Position numbers and translations under genes: made by a program. DNA of 64,000 bases from Trichuris trichiura (taxonomy: Eukaryota; Nematoda; Enoplea; Trichinellida; Trichuridae), in NCBI GenBank assembly GCA_037903355.1, contig JBAJFE010000001.1, positions 806,001 through 870,000 on the forward strand, read 5' to 3'. This document shows positions 34,401-45,409 of the stretch, in pieces. The notes beneath the pieces were generated by a model. That model did not search any database. It was given only the letters and a program-made list of their open reading frames with translations, and was not told the DNA's origin. Every line of letters starts with the position of its first letter. The first letter of the stretch is position 1.

Positions 34401-35637
34401 CATTTCTATTTATTTGGGGAAGCCTGAGTCTCAAGGTGCCTTGCTGCATTCAACTTATTGGTCGAGATTGGCTCGACAGAGCCGTGGCTACTCCGCGCCT
34501 GTGCTACTGAAAGGACAGTTGGCTGGTTGTCTGCCGCCCTTTCAGCCGTTGCCACCAAGTGACTGTCCGTTTCGCGCAGGTAGCCTAATTAGGCGAACTA
34601 CATTCATTTATGACCGCTGAAGATGGGTCAAGATAGACCCGAAAGCTCCGGAAATTAAAATTTACTTTACATATCAACGGGACATACGCTCCGTCATAAA
34701 GACACATCACTATGAGGTAGCCTAATTATCTTTAGTGTATACGGTCGCTCTATTGTTTTCTTCCACGAGTCCGGATTAGAGAAGGGTCCGGTTTATGGAG
34801 GTCCGGGTTAGGGAGGTTTCACTATACTTAAATTTTCTGTCCGCAGACGTATGCACGCTTAGCTAAGGTTATCCATAGCACGATCTCTATCAGTACTCTC
34901 AGCAGCAAACTAACTTCACCAAGAAACTCTTACCCCATTCGTCCGTACGCTTTGCAATAGTCAGGATCGAGAGCTAATGCCATTTTACAATCGTCAAGGG
35001 CTTTCCGATGCTCACCAAGCTTTGACAGCGCTGCTGCTCTAAAACAAGTTCATAAAAACTTTATAGGCAAATCGTGCAAATACAAACCGTTTTAGCACTT
35101 GGTAAACTATTAGTAAAAATGAACTATGGAATACTCCACCTAAGTAATAAAAAAAAGCGCTAGTTACCTGTTGCAATAATAGATGGGACAGCGATGCAGG
35201 TCCAATGCTGCAGTGTACTTTTGTACAGCTGCATCAAAAGCGCCGAAGCTCATACAATCGTTTCCTTCATTTTTGAGAGCTTCAGCTTTCGCCTTCAATT
35301 CTTCAGGAACATCCTCAGGCTAGATAGAAATAAGAAAATAATACGAACAATTTTCGCCAGAACAACACCTTGACATCTGCGACTGCACGCTCAAACAAAT
35401 GGGAAAGAGAAACTCCAGTACGCAGGTTTTCATCTTGAGGGTCAATGTCGAAGGCAGTGCGAAGAACTTGAACAGCAACTGCAAGCACAGCAACGTTGGC
35501 TACACAAGATTATGAAATCAGAAACAATTGCCTTCGACTGCTTCATTTTTGTCACCCGGCAATGATTTCCTCTGAATCACTTCTTGCAAAAATTCAAGAA
35601 TACTATATACCAACCGTCGGTCAAACAGGGAAGGCAT
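25458..35637 (-). CDS. SGTA: SGT/SGTA small glutamine-rich TPR co-chaperone
   Basis: Seven exons join in phase to 316 aa (human SGTA is 313): 35637-35532, 35478-35369, 35319-35168, 35038-34934, 26044-25799, 25743-25675, 25620-25458. An N-terminal dimerisation helix pair ([12 protein letters not shown], residues 9-20) is followed by three TPR motifs (about 80-181) with [22 protein letters not shown] and [19 protein letters not shown] proline/asparagine-type C-terminal region with [12 protein letters not shown] and [12 protein letters not shown] comes last. The family hands tail-anchored and mislocalised membrane proteins to the BAG6/GET pathway in the cytosol. Intron 1 (53 bp) uses a GC donor with AG acceptor. 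Intron 4 is 8889 bp and crowded with transposons, splitting TPR2 from TPR3. Reading frames and splice phases are intact throughout. Confidence 0.9.
26045..27297. other. Start of the giant SGT intron, unassigned
   Basis: One minus-strand frame (26626-26426) encodes a short cysteine-rich peptide ending [13 protein letters not shown]. No family was recognised and no splice context supports it. Confidence 0.3.
27298..27915. mobile_element. pogo/Tigger-like MITE, 618 bp
   Basis: The inverted ends CATTAGAACCTCCGAAGTTG and, from the other side, CAGTAGAACCTCCATAAGTT are followed by GACCACC in both. The right flank is TA; the left is TG, a one-base change from the expected TA duplication. A segment of about 75 bp (gtaagtgggaag... 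at 27409) recurs near 27709. There is no coding capacity. Confidence 0.75.
29266..30560 (-). mobile_element. mariner transposon, 1295 bp, TA duplication
   Basis: Imperfect inverted ends share TTCGAAAAGTTCC. The element is flanked by TA at 29264-29265 and 30561-30562. The mirror Penelope copy near 31045-31055 is the empty site, reading ccccaata then tacacggctg without the insert. Confidence 0.9.
29440..30386 (-). pseudogene. mariner transposase (DD34D family)
   Basis: N-terminal helix-turn-helix: [14 protein letters not shown] near 30355 and [17 protein letters not shown] near 30240. The catalytic region has [12 protein letters not shown] near 29625 and [14 protein letters not shown] near 29545, the mariner HDNARPH and YSPDLAPSD blocks. 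Frame changes and a stop near 29765 separate the halves, so it is inactive. It inserted at TA within a Penelope 3' end. Confidence 0.85.
30601..31014. other. Spacer between head-to-head Penelope copies
   Basis: Non-coding. A tRNA B-box-like ggttcgattc occurs on the minus strand near 30950, but no cloverleaf forms around it. Confidence 0.4.
31015..31936 (+). mobile_element. Penelope-like 3' end with GIY-YIG endonuclease, right copy
   Basis: From 31021 the frame reads [12 protein letters not shown], a Cys-x-Cys motif followed by YIG as in Penelope endonucleases, then [10 protein letters not shown] and [13 protein letters not shown], to a stop near 31194. It continues into about 740 bp of 3' sequence ending near cattta(t)tggtaagtacaa. 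It is the empty-site partner of the left copy. A further 3'-terminal fragment of the same family lies at 57627-57745. Confidence 0.8.
31937..32470. other. SGT intron, unassigned
   Basis: No gene or repeat family recognised. Confidence 0.4.
32480..32795 (+). pseudogene. Merlin transposase N-terminal fragment
   Basis: The frame near 32738-32773 reads [11 protein letters not shown], matching the SIRTGTWFEGK block of Merlin A and C. The upstream DNA aligns with their 5' coding region, with many stops. It is an old fragment in the SGT intron. Confidence 0.6.
33284..33731. mobile_element. hAT-type MITE, 448 bp, exact TSD
   Basis: The inverted ends CAGCCATTCTTAAC and GTTGAGAATGGCTG are flanked by a perfect duplication GATTAGAG (33276-33283 and 33732-33739). 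An internal hairpin with 26-bp arms (33438-33463 and 33473-33498) has one mismatch. Confidence 0.92.
33994..34824. mobile_element. pogo/Tigger-like MITE, 831 bp
   Basis: The ends CAGTAAAACCTCTC and, inverted, TAGTGAAACCTCCC are flanked by TA (33992-33993 and 34825-34826). Subterminal aaatccggtttatggagg motifs recur at both sides. A short Penelope-derived piece is nested inside. Confidence 0.75.
34592..34714 (+). mobile_element. Short Penelope-type insertion with hammerhead-like core
   Basis: It is bounded by 14-bp direct repeats aggtagcctaatta (34578-34591 and 34715-34728), consistent with a target duplication. The insert contains CTGAAGA (34617-34623), a 5-bp stem GGGTC/GACCC and GAAA (34641-34644), the order of a hammerhead catalytic core. 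Confidence 0.55.
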
Positions 35638-36475
35638 ACTCCTTACAAGACTACACTACTGTACAGAACTACGTGCGGATCATTTCTTGTATGTTTAAAG
35701 TGCTCAGGTACATATACAAATACAGTTGGGGAAGAAAGGGTTTAAAGTACCTTTGTCGGAAGGAAGAAGTTGATAATGAGCTAAATCGTATGCAGCTGAA
35801 TAATTATTACTTTACCGTTTTTTAAATATTGTATTCGATAAGCAACTTAATGTTGCAAACGCTTTTGGACTACTTCCTTTTAAAATCTGCGTAAGCGGAT
35901 CTTTATATGAGATGATCACAAAAGTTTACATCAGCGCTGTAAAAGTTTATCCAACGTGAGAAAACTCGCCATTTGTTTATCAAAGCAAAGCAATCTTGTA
36001 GTATTGGGCCGAATTTCGTACCCGAATGTAATCGTCATTACATGCTGTATGTTGAACCCGGAATCTTTCCTGTTTGCTGCTCACTTTTCGAACTGTAATT
36101 TCGCGAAAACGGTGAAAAATACAGTTTCCGTATATTACGGTTTATAAGAGCTCTCCGCTACCTAAGTAATGGGTGGTAATGATTGGCCCAGTTACGGCGA
36201 GGCTGATTGCTCAGGTTTAGGTCAATTCTTATTGGTCAGTTTCCTGTGAATGCTACCGTCCATTATATTGAAGCTGTCTTGCCTCATCTTCAACACGAAA
36301 ACTGATCAGCTGCCGATTAGCGCGTATTGTACAGCACTACGTGGGCTATGAGAAATTAATCGTGTTGCACACGTTTATCGGACGTCTTTTACAACTGTTG
36401 CATGTAAAACACAGAGGAATAGATTGTAAAAGCGGATAAACATGATGCAAGACGCAGTGAACATTGATTGCCCGG
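35638..36475. other. SGT upstream region
   Basis: No gene recognised. The SGT promoter must lie here, but no diagnostic element is visible. Confidence 0.35.
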
Positions 36476-36538
36476 GACAAAACGGTTATGCTAAGTTCCT
36501 GGCGAAGTTTGCCAGGAACTTAGCATAACCGTTTTGTC
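36476..36538. repeat. Perfect 28-bp hairpin, 7-nt loop
   Basis: 36476-36503 and 36511-36538 are exact reverse complements. It lies just upstream of a mariner remnant. Confidence 0.9.
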
Positions 36539-36693
36539 TCTCGCTATTAATGTTCTCCGCTCTTGCCAAACATAAAGTACAAAATGATTATGGACATAAA
36601 AATTGCTTTTTTTAAAGCTTCGCCAGGAACTTGGTAGCAGCGGAGTCAGCAAATATCGAAATTCCTCGCCAACAACAATTGTTACTTATTTAA

Positions 36694-37956
36694 TTAGGTT
36701 ACTGCAACCCAAGCAGCAAATTGTTTAGCTTAACGTTTCAATACATGTATCAACTAGGAGTTAACTTCGTTAATTGAAATAAGCACCATTCAAGAAAACA
36801 CACTTGCCTATACGTTCTACATAAGGAGTTCTACCACTAGAGTAAAACTATTAGCCCGAAAAATTCAAACATTTGCGAAAATCACTTTAAAGCGTTCTCA
36901 TCACAATGCATTTTCTGAAGCATAGATTGAAAGCCTGAAAAAAATGTTAGTCACTAGTTGATAGATCCAATGAGTATGCTACATGCAGGAAGGGCTTAAT
37001 GCTCAACTCTTTCCGCTTTTCTCTGTGTTATCCACTATATGCAATCGAGCGTTATCATAGAGGAGAAGTGTTTCTTTGCTAATAGCAAGCGCGGCTAGAA
37101 GCGTTGCCTTTTTAGAACATAATCGTCAGTACATGGCAGTACATGTTTCGAGCATTCATCTCGCCACGCCTGAGGAATGTATAATGGATGAGTCCGCTAG
37201 CATACCACTATGCAGGCAGCAATACTTCCCTGGGATGAAGAGTGGGAATAATGAAGGGTTTTGGTGCTACGTGATTGTCCAGCCACAAGGCTTTACACTT
37301 CCTATTATCCCAGACACATCGTTTTCCATCATAGGTAATGAATGATTCGTTCCAAGAAATGTCTTTCCGCTTGACGCACCAGCAAATCAAAGCAGGCTTT
37401 AGCTCTTTTTTGCTTTTCTGTCAACTGGTGTAGAATCTTGCGGATTTGGGCAAGGTGCCGCTGACCATGGACTATGCATCCACCCTCGCTCCTAATTCCT
37501 GTATAGTAGCTACCTCTTTTTCTACCGTTTGTCTTATAACCTCGCTTTCGCAACGAGAGTTTTGGAGGTTCTCACCGATATGTGCATTGTAGGGTTCTTC
37601 ATTCAATGTACATATTTTCCCCATAAAACCTTGTGTGAAAAAAAGCACACAATGCATTCTGGAGTAGAACGTTCATCCTAAAATTCAACCGAGTCTCGGT
37701 TAGCCTTGGCTGCAGTAAACCCATCCTTGAGCTTATCGAGTAGAATTGGCCGTAAACAGATGCTTCCAGTATTATTTAAAAGAGCTCTAAATCATGAACT
37801 GTGAAACCTATCACAATGAAATCATGCCGACACAATGATGATGTTTCTGGCTTCGAAAAAGCAATAGCCAATAAGAACAGCACCCTGCTGGTAAGAGAGC
37901 AGGATAATGCAAATCATAGCGCCCGAAAAATCGCAGCTTTGATTGCAGCACCCTAA
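36694..37956 (-). mobile_element. mariner remnant, 1.26 kb (MADE1/Hsmar-like ends)
   Basis: The inverted ends TTAGGTTACTGCAA and TTAGGGTGCTGCAATC resemble mariner ends of the TTAGGTTGGTGCAAAAG type; TA follows on the right. The minus strand contains decayed transposase blocks: WDNRKCKALWLDNH near 37300, TLHPREVLLPA near 37240 and LYDNARLHIVDN near 37060. It lies between SGT and TBCD. Confidence 0.78.
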
Positions 37957-38020
37957 TAACGTTTCGAAGATCACTTACAAAATAATTTTAAAGCTGAAAC
38001 AGCACAAACTGCAATGAAAG

Positions 38021-41000
38021 TTATGCAGAAACGATGGTATTCAGAAGTGAAACGAGTTGGTCCCTAATGTGCTCAACATCTTCAACAGCTGCGTTCCAGT
38101 CTGTCTGCTCAAGAATTTGGAAGACGTTGACCATCAATGTAGAATCCGACAATGTGATCATGGTTAGATGCTCGAATAGTCGCTCGGCAGCGTAACGCCG
38201 AATAACTGGAAAAGGATGAGTTAAATAGCTCAGCGTTCGCTGGATCGCAAAAGATGCCAAACGACGTTGGAACGGCAGAATGCAGCCGCAGTAAACGGAA
38301 ATTCTCGCTTCCAGAACAGGAATATTTTTCGCTTCCGTCCAGCAAACATCAGCCAAGTACAAAATGCGTTCCAAATAAGATGTGTGCAACTGTGACTGTA
38401 ATCTGTCATCGGTGAATTCTGATAACAAAAGCTTTTCAAGTACACGTAGCATTGGCAGGGCAAACCACTTGAAATGTGAGTAGTCACTGCAAACCTGTAA
38501 GAAGTTTTCAAAATATTCTTTCAGTTTCCACTGGATACTGCGCATCTTTCTGAAATAGTTTAGCAGCTCTTTAGAGGTAACTGTAGATAGGGAAACACTT
38601 GCACTGCCAGCAGCAATAATATAACCAAAAAGAGCACCGTACTGGTAATAACTCAATGATAATAGCTTCGATAAACGAGTGTAGGCAAATGTTTCCAACT
38701 CCCAGGTGGGGCTCTGACCGTTCTTATCTTTTGACAAAAATATCTCAACCAAATCATGAAAACAGGGTATAGACGAAGACAGAGAGTCAAGCAGCAAAAG
38801 CTCGCTAACAGAATCACAGGCTATCTGACGTTGCGTAAGATTTCCATCGAGACTTTCCGTTATTAACTGTTTGAAACCGACAGCAATTCGGTCCGGCATC
38901 ATGAATAAATTGTGTCGGATTGCGTGCTTTATAAATTCCCTGATATTTTCGATCGCAGCACGGCGTATACGAAGCGTAACGTCACCCTTCACCGTACGCT
39001 CCTTAAGTTTAGAGGCGGCAATTTGATGATCGTAAATTTTGTAAAAGTGCCCAGCAAGAAGTTCCATTCGCTCGTCCGCTGCTCGACCTGTAGAAGGTAC
39101 AAAGCTTAAACAAAAATTGCGCATGGCAATAAGACAGGTCTCCTTTGCTTCCCACCATAAGCGCCTGTACCTTTTGTCATTAAAACATGACGTCAAAATG
39201 GTAATAACTTTATCCATCCTAGATGCTAGCACTCCCTTAGACAAGGAGCCAACGATCATAATTGATGCGATGCATCTATGTTCAACTTTAGCGCAAAGAA
39301 TTGCATCCAGCTTAAGATTGACATCTAAGTTGATTTCAGTGGCATGAAATGAGTTCAAAAAGTTGTCCATATTCGTCCCCATAGCGCGGTATGCACGGGA
39401 TATGGCAAGCCGAACTTTTGAATCAGAGCTAAACATGCTCTCTTCTAGCAATTGTAGTATAGAATGCATCTGTTCGTAAGAAGTCTGAAATTTTCCTTCC
39501 AAAAAAATATTCTCGTAAAGGTCAGCAATTGCCGTCCACAGCATCATTTGTCTACCTTTCGAAAACGCACGTTTTTCTTCCATAATTTTCGGAATATCTA
39601 TTATCACTGGTAAAACCTCCCGCTGAAAATGGTTAAATGTCTTTACCAATTGTCCGGAACTATTTTCACATTGCTTAAATAAGGCTACTATTACTGAAGC
39701 CAAGGCTAGAATAGCCCCATGTTGGGCAATCGTGTCGGCTGTTCGCACCATTGCCAACAACTCAGGTACTACAACTAACAAAAAATGAAACCGATCAAAG
39801 CGGACAAGTAATTGCAAAGCCTGTGCAGCTAAGGAACGTATGCTCTCGTCCGCATCGGAAACCCTGTTAGCCAACAGGTCTGCAATTAAACTTCTTGTAT
39901 ATTCGCTGAACTCAGCTACAAAAACGAGTATTTCGGTGTAGCAAAGTGTTCGACTGGCAACAGCGTAGTAATCAGCGCGGGTGAATATCTCCACACCATG
40001 GGGAAAAATGCCCAAACGACCGACAATTTCCTGAACGGCAAAACTGTTTAAATTATTACACCTGCATTAAAGTTAAAGCACTTACTTGGAATGCAGCAGA
40101 TGCAGCGCGTCGGCAATTTACTTCACGATCGAAAAGAATAACACATACCAGGGACCGAGCTAATTCCAGATCGAATGACTGAAGATCTTTAGCATCAAAT
40201 GCTCTCGCAAACGACCAGCATACGTAGCATGCTGCATCGCGGACGATGGCACCTCCAGAAAACCCGTATCTATTGCCGTCGTAGTACAAACCTCGTTGCA
40301 TTACGCCAACCAACCGAGGTAAGTGCTCCGGCAACAGTAATCCGCGCCTTCCAAGCTCAGCAAGCACCAAACAACCTCCGTGCCAACAGCCCAATGAATG
40401 TAAAGGTGAAAACAGGTCAACCGTAGAATTGACTACATTAGAAACCAACGTTTTTGACAAACGAGAGCAGATTCGACCTATGCCACGAGCGGCTGACCAT
40501 CTGACGATTGTGTCTTTATCTCTCAGCAGTACAAACAAAGTATTTAGTATTTCATCCACTTCAGGAGTCAATGATTGATCCATACAGGCTTCCTCGTCCT
40601 TTTCAGCCAGTGGTTCTTCAACAGTCTCGCCTGCACTAATATTTGATGGAGTGACTAGGAGTGAACGTGTGCCTCTTTGATAGGCCCAGGTAGCTTGCCG
40701 AGGCTTTAAAAACACCATGCCAATTCGTTGGATCAACTTAGCCCAAAACTTGCGCCGTCGAACACTATTTGAATTAGTCCATGCGCAGGAGTCCAAACTT
40801 TTCAAGTCGTTGTAAATGCGCCCAGCGTGTCCCAACAGATCGTCCCGCCTTCCCTTTTTGAAACACCGAATTAAAAATATACACCAAGCGTCTAGCGTAT
40901 AAGTATCTTCGCTGGAGCTGGTGCCCTGAAGTTTTGCAATTTCTTTTAGAGATGTTTCAAACTGCTCGATCATATAGGAAACCATGTCTGGGCGAGTGAC

Positions 41001-41618
41001 AAAGCTTGAAAGTACTTTTGCGGCGGTTTCTTTCAACATGGACCTGCAGTTAAAAAATTCAATCAAAATATGCAGCAAGTTTTCCCCAACGTTTTCGCCT
41101 CCTTGTTGATAGCAGTACAACTGAAATGGAGTCTGGCAAAGGGCATTTAGCCACAGAAGCAGTACGTATGGTTCCTTCCAAGAATCTGCTTGGTCTCCGG
41201 CCTCCAGATGACGCTCCAACAAGCTTAGCACAGGCTGAACTAAGCCCACTTCGCACGGCAGATGATTGACTATTGCTTTACTTCCTCTAACCTCCTGAAG
41301 TGCGTACAAAAGCTTGCAGCTATCTAGCCTAAGAAAGTCACTGCTGGTAGGATCCAATACGTAGCCAATTAAGGTCGGAAGTATAGCTGGAAGCAGCGGA
41401 TCGAGCAGACTTCGGTGTTCCTTGAACTGTTTAACAACGGAGATGAATACGGCGAGAATTCTATCGAACGACTCGCCCTTTCCCACAACTTTCGGGAGGT
41501 TACAAACTATTTCTTTCAGCTCTTCGAAGCACTGCTGCTGAAAGGACGTTGAGTCCTTTGAAGCTTGCCACTCCTCTTGGGTCACATTGGAAACATTTCG
41601 TGCCTCCTCAGACAACAT
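38021..41618 (-). CDS. TBCD: Tubulin-specific chaperone D (tubulin folding cofactor D)
   Basis: Two exons, 41618-40086 and 40030-38021, joined in phase over a 55-bp GT-AG intron, give 1180 aa (human TBCD is 1192). Diagnostic blocks are conserved: LLLWLNALCQTPF, VRWSAARGIGRI, CWHGGCLVLAELGRRGLLLP, VRDAACYVCWSFARA and NCRRAASAAFQ, then VGRLGIFPHGVEI directly across the splice. The rest is HEAT-repeat-like helices to HIRDQLVSLLNT at the C-terminus. The protein holds beta-tubulin in the folding supercomplex with cofactors C and E and with Arl2, and can disassemble tubulin dimers. Start: ATG 41618 matches the position of the family start, and a stop lies in frame upstream (TAG) unless an upstream exon splices at AG near 41650. 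The frame is intact. Confidence 0.95.
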
Positions 41619-42050
41619 GACCTGCTCGCATATAACGTAAACGGCAGCCTACATTGAATTCACATTAGCCTTCAATCATGACGAAGCAGAGCAAGTAAGA
41701 AATTACATGCAAAAAAGAATGAGCGTTTTGTGCTCGCCCTACAACCCATTACTTATACTGATATGACGATCATGCACAGTTCATCATTAGTATAGAGAAA
41801 AGAAGGAAAAATAACCAACCCAAACAAAAATTTGAAGCAGACAAACTTAGAAAATGCGATAGTACATTAAATGATTTTCACGTACGCTTGCGGGAATATC
41901 CCAGTGTGGTGCATAAAACCGACCAAGCAGCAATCTATTTGTACAGAGCAGCCAATGATTTGATATGTAGAATATAATCATACGTCAGAAAATTTGACTA
42001 GCATGATTATTTCGAAAGACGGGTAGTCTTTTAACAGGCCTAGATTGTTT
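41619..42050. other. TBCD upstream region
   Basis: AT-rich and without a recognised feature. It presumably contains the TBCD promoter. Confidence 0.35.
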
Positions 42051-42231
42051 CATAGTTGGTCTTCTGGTTCGCGGGTTTGGCCTGTTTGATGTATCGGTAA
42101 ATAAACTTCAAAATGCCCTATCAACGAATGGATGAGCAAATTGTTCTGTATTTCTTCTAACAGGGCATTTTGAAGTTTACTTACAGATACATCAAACAGG
42201 CCAAACCCGTGAACGAGAAGACCAACTATGA
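42051..42231. repeat. Inverted repeat, ~69-bp arms
   Basis: Arms 42051-42119 and 42163-42231 match with a few differences. The loop is about 43 bp. It could be the ends of a small foldback element. Confidence 0.85.
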
Positions 42232-42379
42232 AGCATAATTACTTTGGGAAATGAGGCGAACTGAGTGATGTTCTCTGCCGGGAAGATGCTGTTCATCGTG
42301 AGGCCAAAGTGGATCCCTTTTGCCTTACTATCTTGTTTCCTAAGTTCCTTTATGAAGTATTCGACCATCACAAAAGTTA

Positions 42380-43621
42380 TTAAGTTTCTGCAATCAAGGT
42401 TGCAATCTTTTTCGCACAACGTTTGAATACATATAGTTCAACCGGGAGTTAAGTTTATTAATTGAAGTAAAAACCATTCCAAAGAACGCATTCCTTCCAA
42501 CGTTCTACGAGGGAATTTATGCTGGTGAAGTGAAAGGGTTGCGGGGTTCAAAAATTCAGGGAAATTGTTTTTGAGTGGCTTCAGAGTCCGATATGCTTTA
42601 TGGAGCGTGCATTATTCAAGGGCCAGAGAAAAATAATAATCTATAGGTAACAGGCCTGTTAAGTAAGGCGGACGAGAGATGAGCTTGAGGACCAACGCTT
42701 CCAGTATTTGTTGGGTTTTATCTACCTTATATGGTCGAGCGTTATTATGGAGGAGTGGTCCTCTTCGATCCGTCAGCGCTGGCCACAAGCTTTGCAGTTT
42801 TTTTAATCATAATTATCAATTCATAACAGTTGACGTTTACTGTGATCGTCTCACTGGGTTTTAAAAACGTATAGTGCATGATTCCATTGACACACGACTG
42901 TACAGACACCAATACCTTCCTAGTGTGAAGACTCAGCTTAGATAAGGATGTTGGAGGTGTGCACTTATCCGCCCACAGAGCTCTGCGCTTCCTGTTACCA
43001 TACAAACAATTTTTCTTCACACATGATTATTCAGTCCAAAAACGTCCTTCCGCTTGCCTAAACGGCATGTTAAGGCACGCGGCAACTCTTTTTTTCCTGG
43101 GTGCCTTTGTCGATTAATGTGGAATTAATGTTGGAAACTTTTTTGACTTGTTGGTTAGAACAAAGTGCCGACTGACTATGGATCGATGTACCTTGAGCTC
43201 CGCGGCTAATTCACGTACACTGGCACGCGGCCCATTTTCCACTGTTTCAGTTAAGGGTTCGTTTTCCCGCGAGGACCTTTGGAATCCACCACGCCTTTTC
43301 TCTATGCACGACCTCCTGTAATAAATCTCTGATACTAAAAATATACTATGCTTTTCATGGGCGCATATTCACTACAATTCAACCGCACCGTAGCAACCTA
43401 TCAAATAGAATCTACTGAAAACAAATATTTTGCATATTTCTTAAAACACCTCTAAATCGGCGAATAAGGAAGCAAAGACAACGAAAAGGCGCATACACAA
43501 AGATTGCGTTTTTCGCTTCAAGATGACAGTGAGTAGGAGGAACAGCAGCCAGCAGATATGAAGGTAGGATAACGAAAGTCATACCACCGGAAAAATTGTA
43601 ACTTTGATTGCAACATGTTGG
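42380..43621 (-). mobile_element. mariner remnant, 1.24 kb
   Basis: The left end TTAAGTTTCTGCAATCAAGG is preceded by TA; the right end mirrors it imperfectly near 43600-43621. Minus-strand blocks YGNRKRRALWADK (near 43000), HYTFLKPSETITV (near 42870) and LHNNARPY (near 42745) are mariner transposase. Same family as 36694-37956. Confidence 0.75.
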
Positions 43622-43960
43622 AAGGTTGCGCCTTCGAAGTCAAGCACAATCAAAGTAACTTTCTTGGTTATACAGCGCAAATGAAATAGACGAGTGAACA
43701 CACATAAGCAGGGCCACTTGGAGGTAGGAAAGACGGAGGGAGAGAGAGAGACAAGCAAGGTTAGCGAGACAGTTTTAAATAGGGACGTTTGGACAGCTCC
43801 TAGACATCGTCGCTCCCATGGCCTCGGATTAACGATATTAAACGGGTCACAGAATGGCCAACAATGGACATCATCCATCATAGTTAATCCTGCCTTTGCT
43901 GGAGACCGACGTCCACTAACACCGCTGCTCTTTTCCTTGTGACAGGTGTCTGGCGCAGCA
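43613..43960 (+). repeat. Direct repeat, copy 1 (~340 bp)
   Basis: It is homologous to 44495-44830 in the same orientation, including a purine-rich tract, a cctgcctttgctggagaccgacgtccactaac-type end and a following cttgtg...tctgg. It could be a pair of degenerate LTRs or a tandemly duplicated unit; family unknown. Confidence 0.7.
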
Positions 43961-44494
43961 ACTCCAACACAACAACCTAATAAAGCATGTCGCTCCTTTC
44001 CATTCACCCTTTCTAACGTCCAATATCACGTCGAGTTGACTTCTACAGAAAGACTTTACGTTTCTGTTTGTGTCGTTAACACCTTCTGAAGACTCGATCA
44101 TCTCGTCAAAGTTGGCTGAACAGTCAGTGGCCCAATAGAGAGAAAACGTTAACTCATTTATTCTCTAATGTTAAGCGAATACTGTATTTGAAAAAGTGAC
44201 TTCCAAGTCTGAATATCGATTGTTCGACAATGGCCCGATGGGAATTTCGTTTTCGTATCAAATTGTGTTTCATTGTATAATGCAGCAACTTTTTCATCCA
44301 ACAAAAAAGGCTTAAAAGCAATCAAATTTTTAGATGGTCATCTGTGCATAATGAATGAGCTGAAAGGTCAGCGAGGTAATAGAGGCCATGTTTGGGTGGA
44401 GGTGACCACCAGTTTAAAGCACTCTGCGTAAGAAATCCTATTAAGCCAGTGAAGACCAAGAGCTAGCTGCCTTAAATTCATGGAAACACTTGGT

Positions 44495-44830
44495 GTTTCT
44501 GGTGGAAAGTTGCGGATTCACAGTCAAATATAATTCAAGTAACTGTATTGCTTATACGGTGCAAACGGAATTAGCGAGTAAGCATTCATAAGCAGATCGA
44601 CATGACGGCAGGAGAGAGAGGGGAGGGATACAGGGAAGGTCAGCGTGGGACTTCTAAATAGGGAGCGTCTAGAGGTCTTCACTCTCGCCGCATCAGACAA
44701 CGATTAACAAACGGTTCATAGAGTGCCGGTCAACGGAAGCCATCTATCACCGTTAATCCTGCCTTTGGCTGCAGCCGACGTCCACTAACACTCTCTGCTT
44801 TGTTCCTTGTGTCTGGAGCGCCAATTCCAA
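44495..44830 (+). repeat. Direct repeat, copy 2 (~340 bp)
   Basis: Second copy, about 880 bp downstream of the first. The sequence between the copies has no coding capacity that I recognise. Confidence 0.7.
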
Positions 44831-45409
44831 AAGTCTCACTGATTACATCAAAAAGTGAACACATTTTAGAACAAAAAAGTTTTCAAAAAACTCATAACTA
44901 TGGAACAATAATAATTTGCCGTTTCATGTTCATCACTTCCTTCCTTTTCTCCTTTACTGCACTTGATCCGCCTCAGAACATCATTGTATCAAATTAACCT
45001 CTTGCCAAAATCCAGCATTTATTCAACACGAGAAATCTTTAGTGCTTCGAGTGCTTCTAATGCTGCAATCCTATATTAGTATTGCTGAAATTTCCACGGA
45101 GCTCTCTACCAACGAAAATGCTGCTCCGCTTATTTGGCCTATAAATGTGTTCTCATGCAGTTTGATAAAGATGTCACAATTAGATTTAGAATTAAGATGC
45201 TCAATAAAATTATGGACCTATGACATGAACGCACCTCCAACATGATACGAACGAGTCCGTCTCAGCGACATAAAAGCTGGTATTTCTGGAATCAAAGAAC
45301 CAAAGGATGTCAACCCGGGTAGAATTTGATTAAGATAACTTTTGGGTCTTGTCGGTTATGCACCCAGTGTCGTACTGCAAGTTTGCTGACCACCCTGTTC
45401 TGCCCTCAG

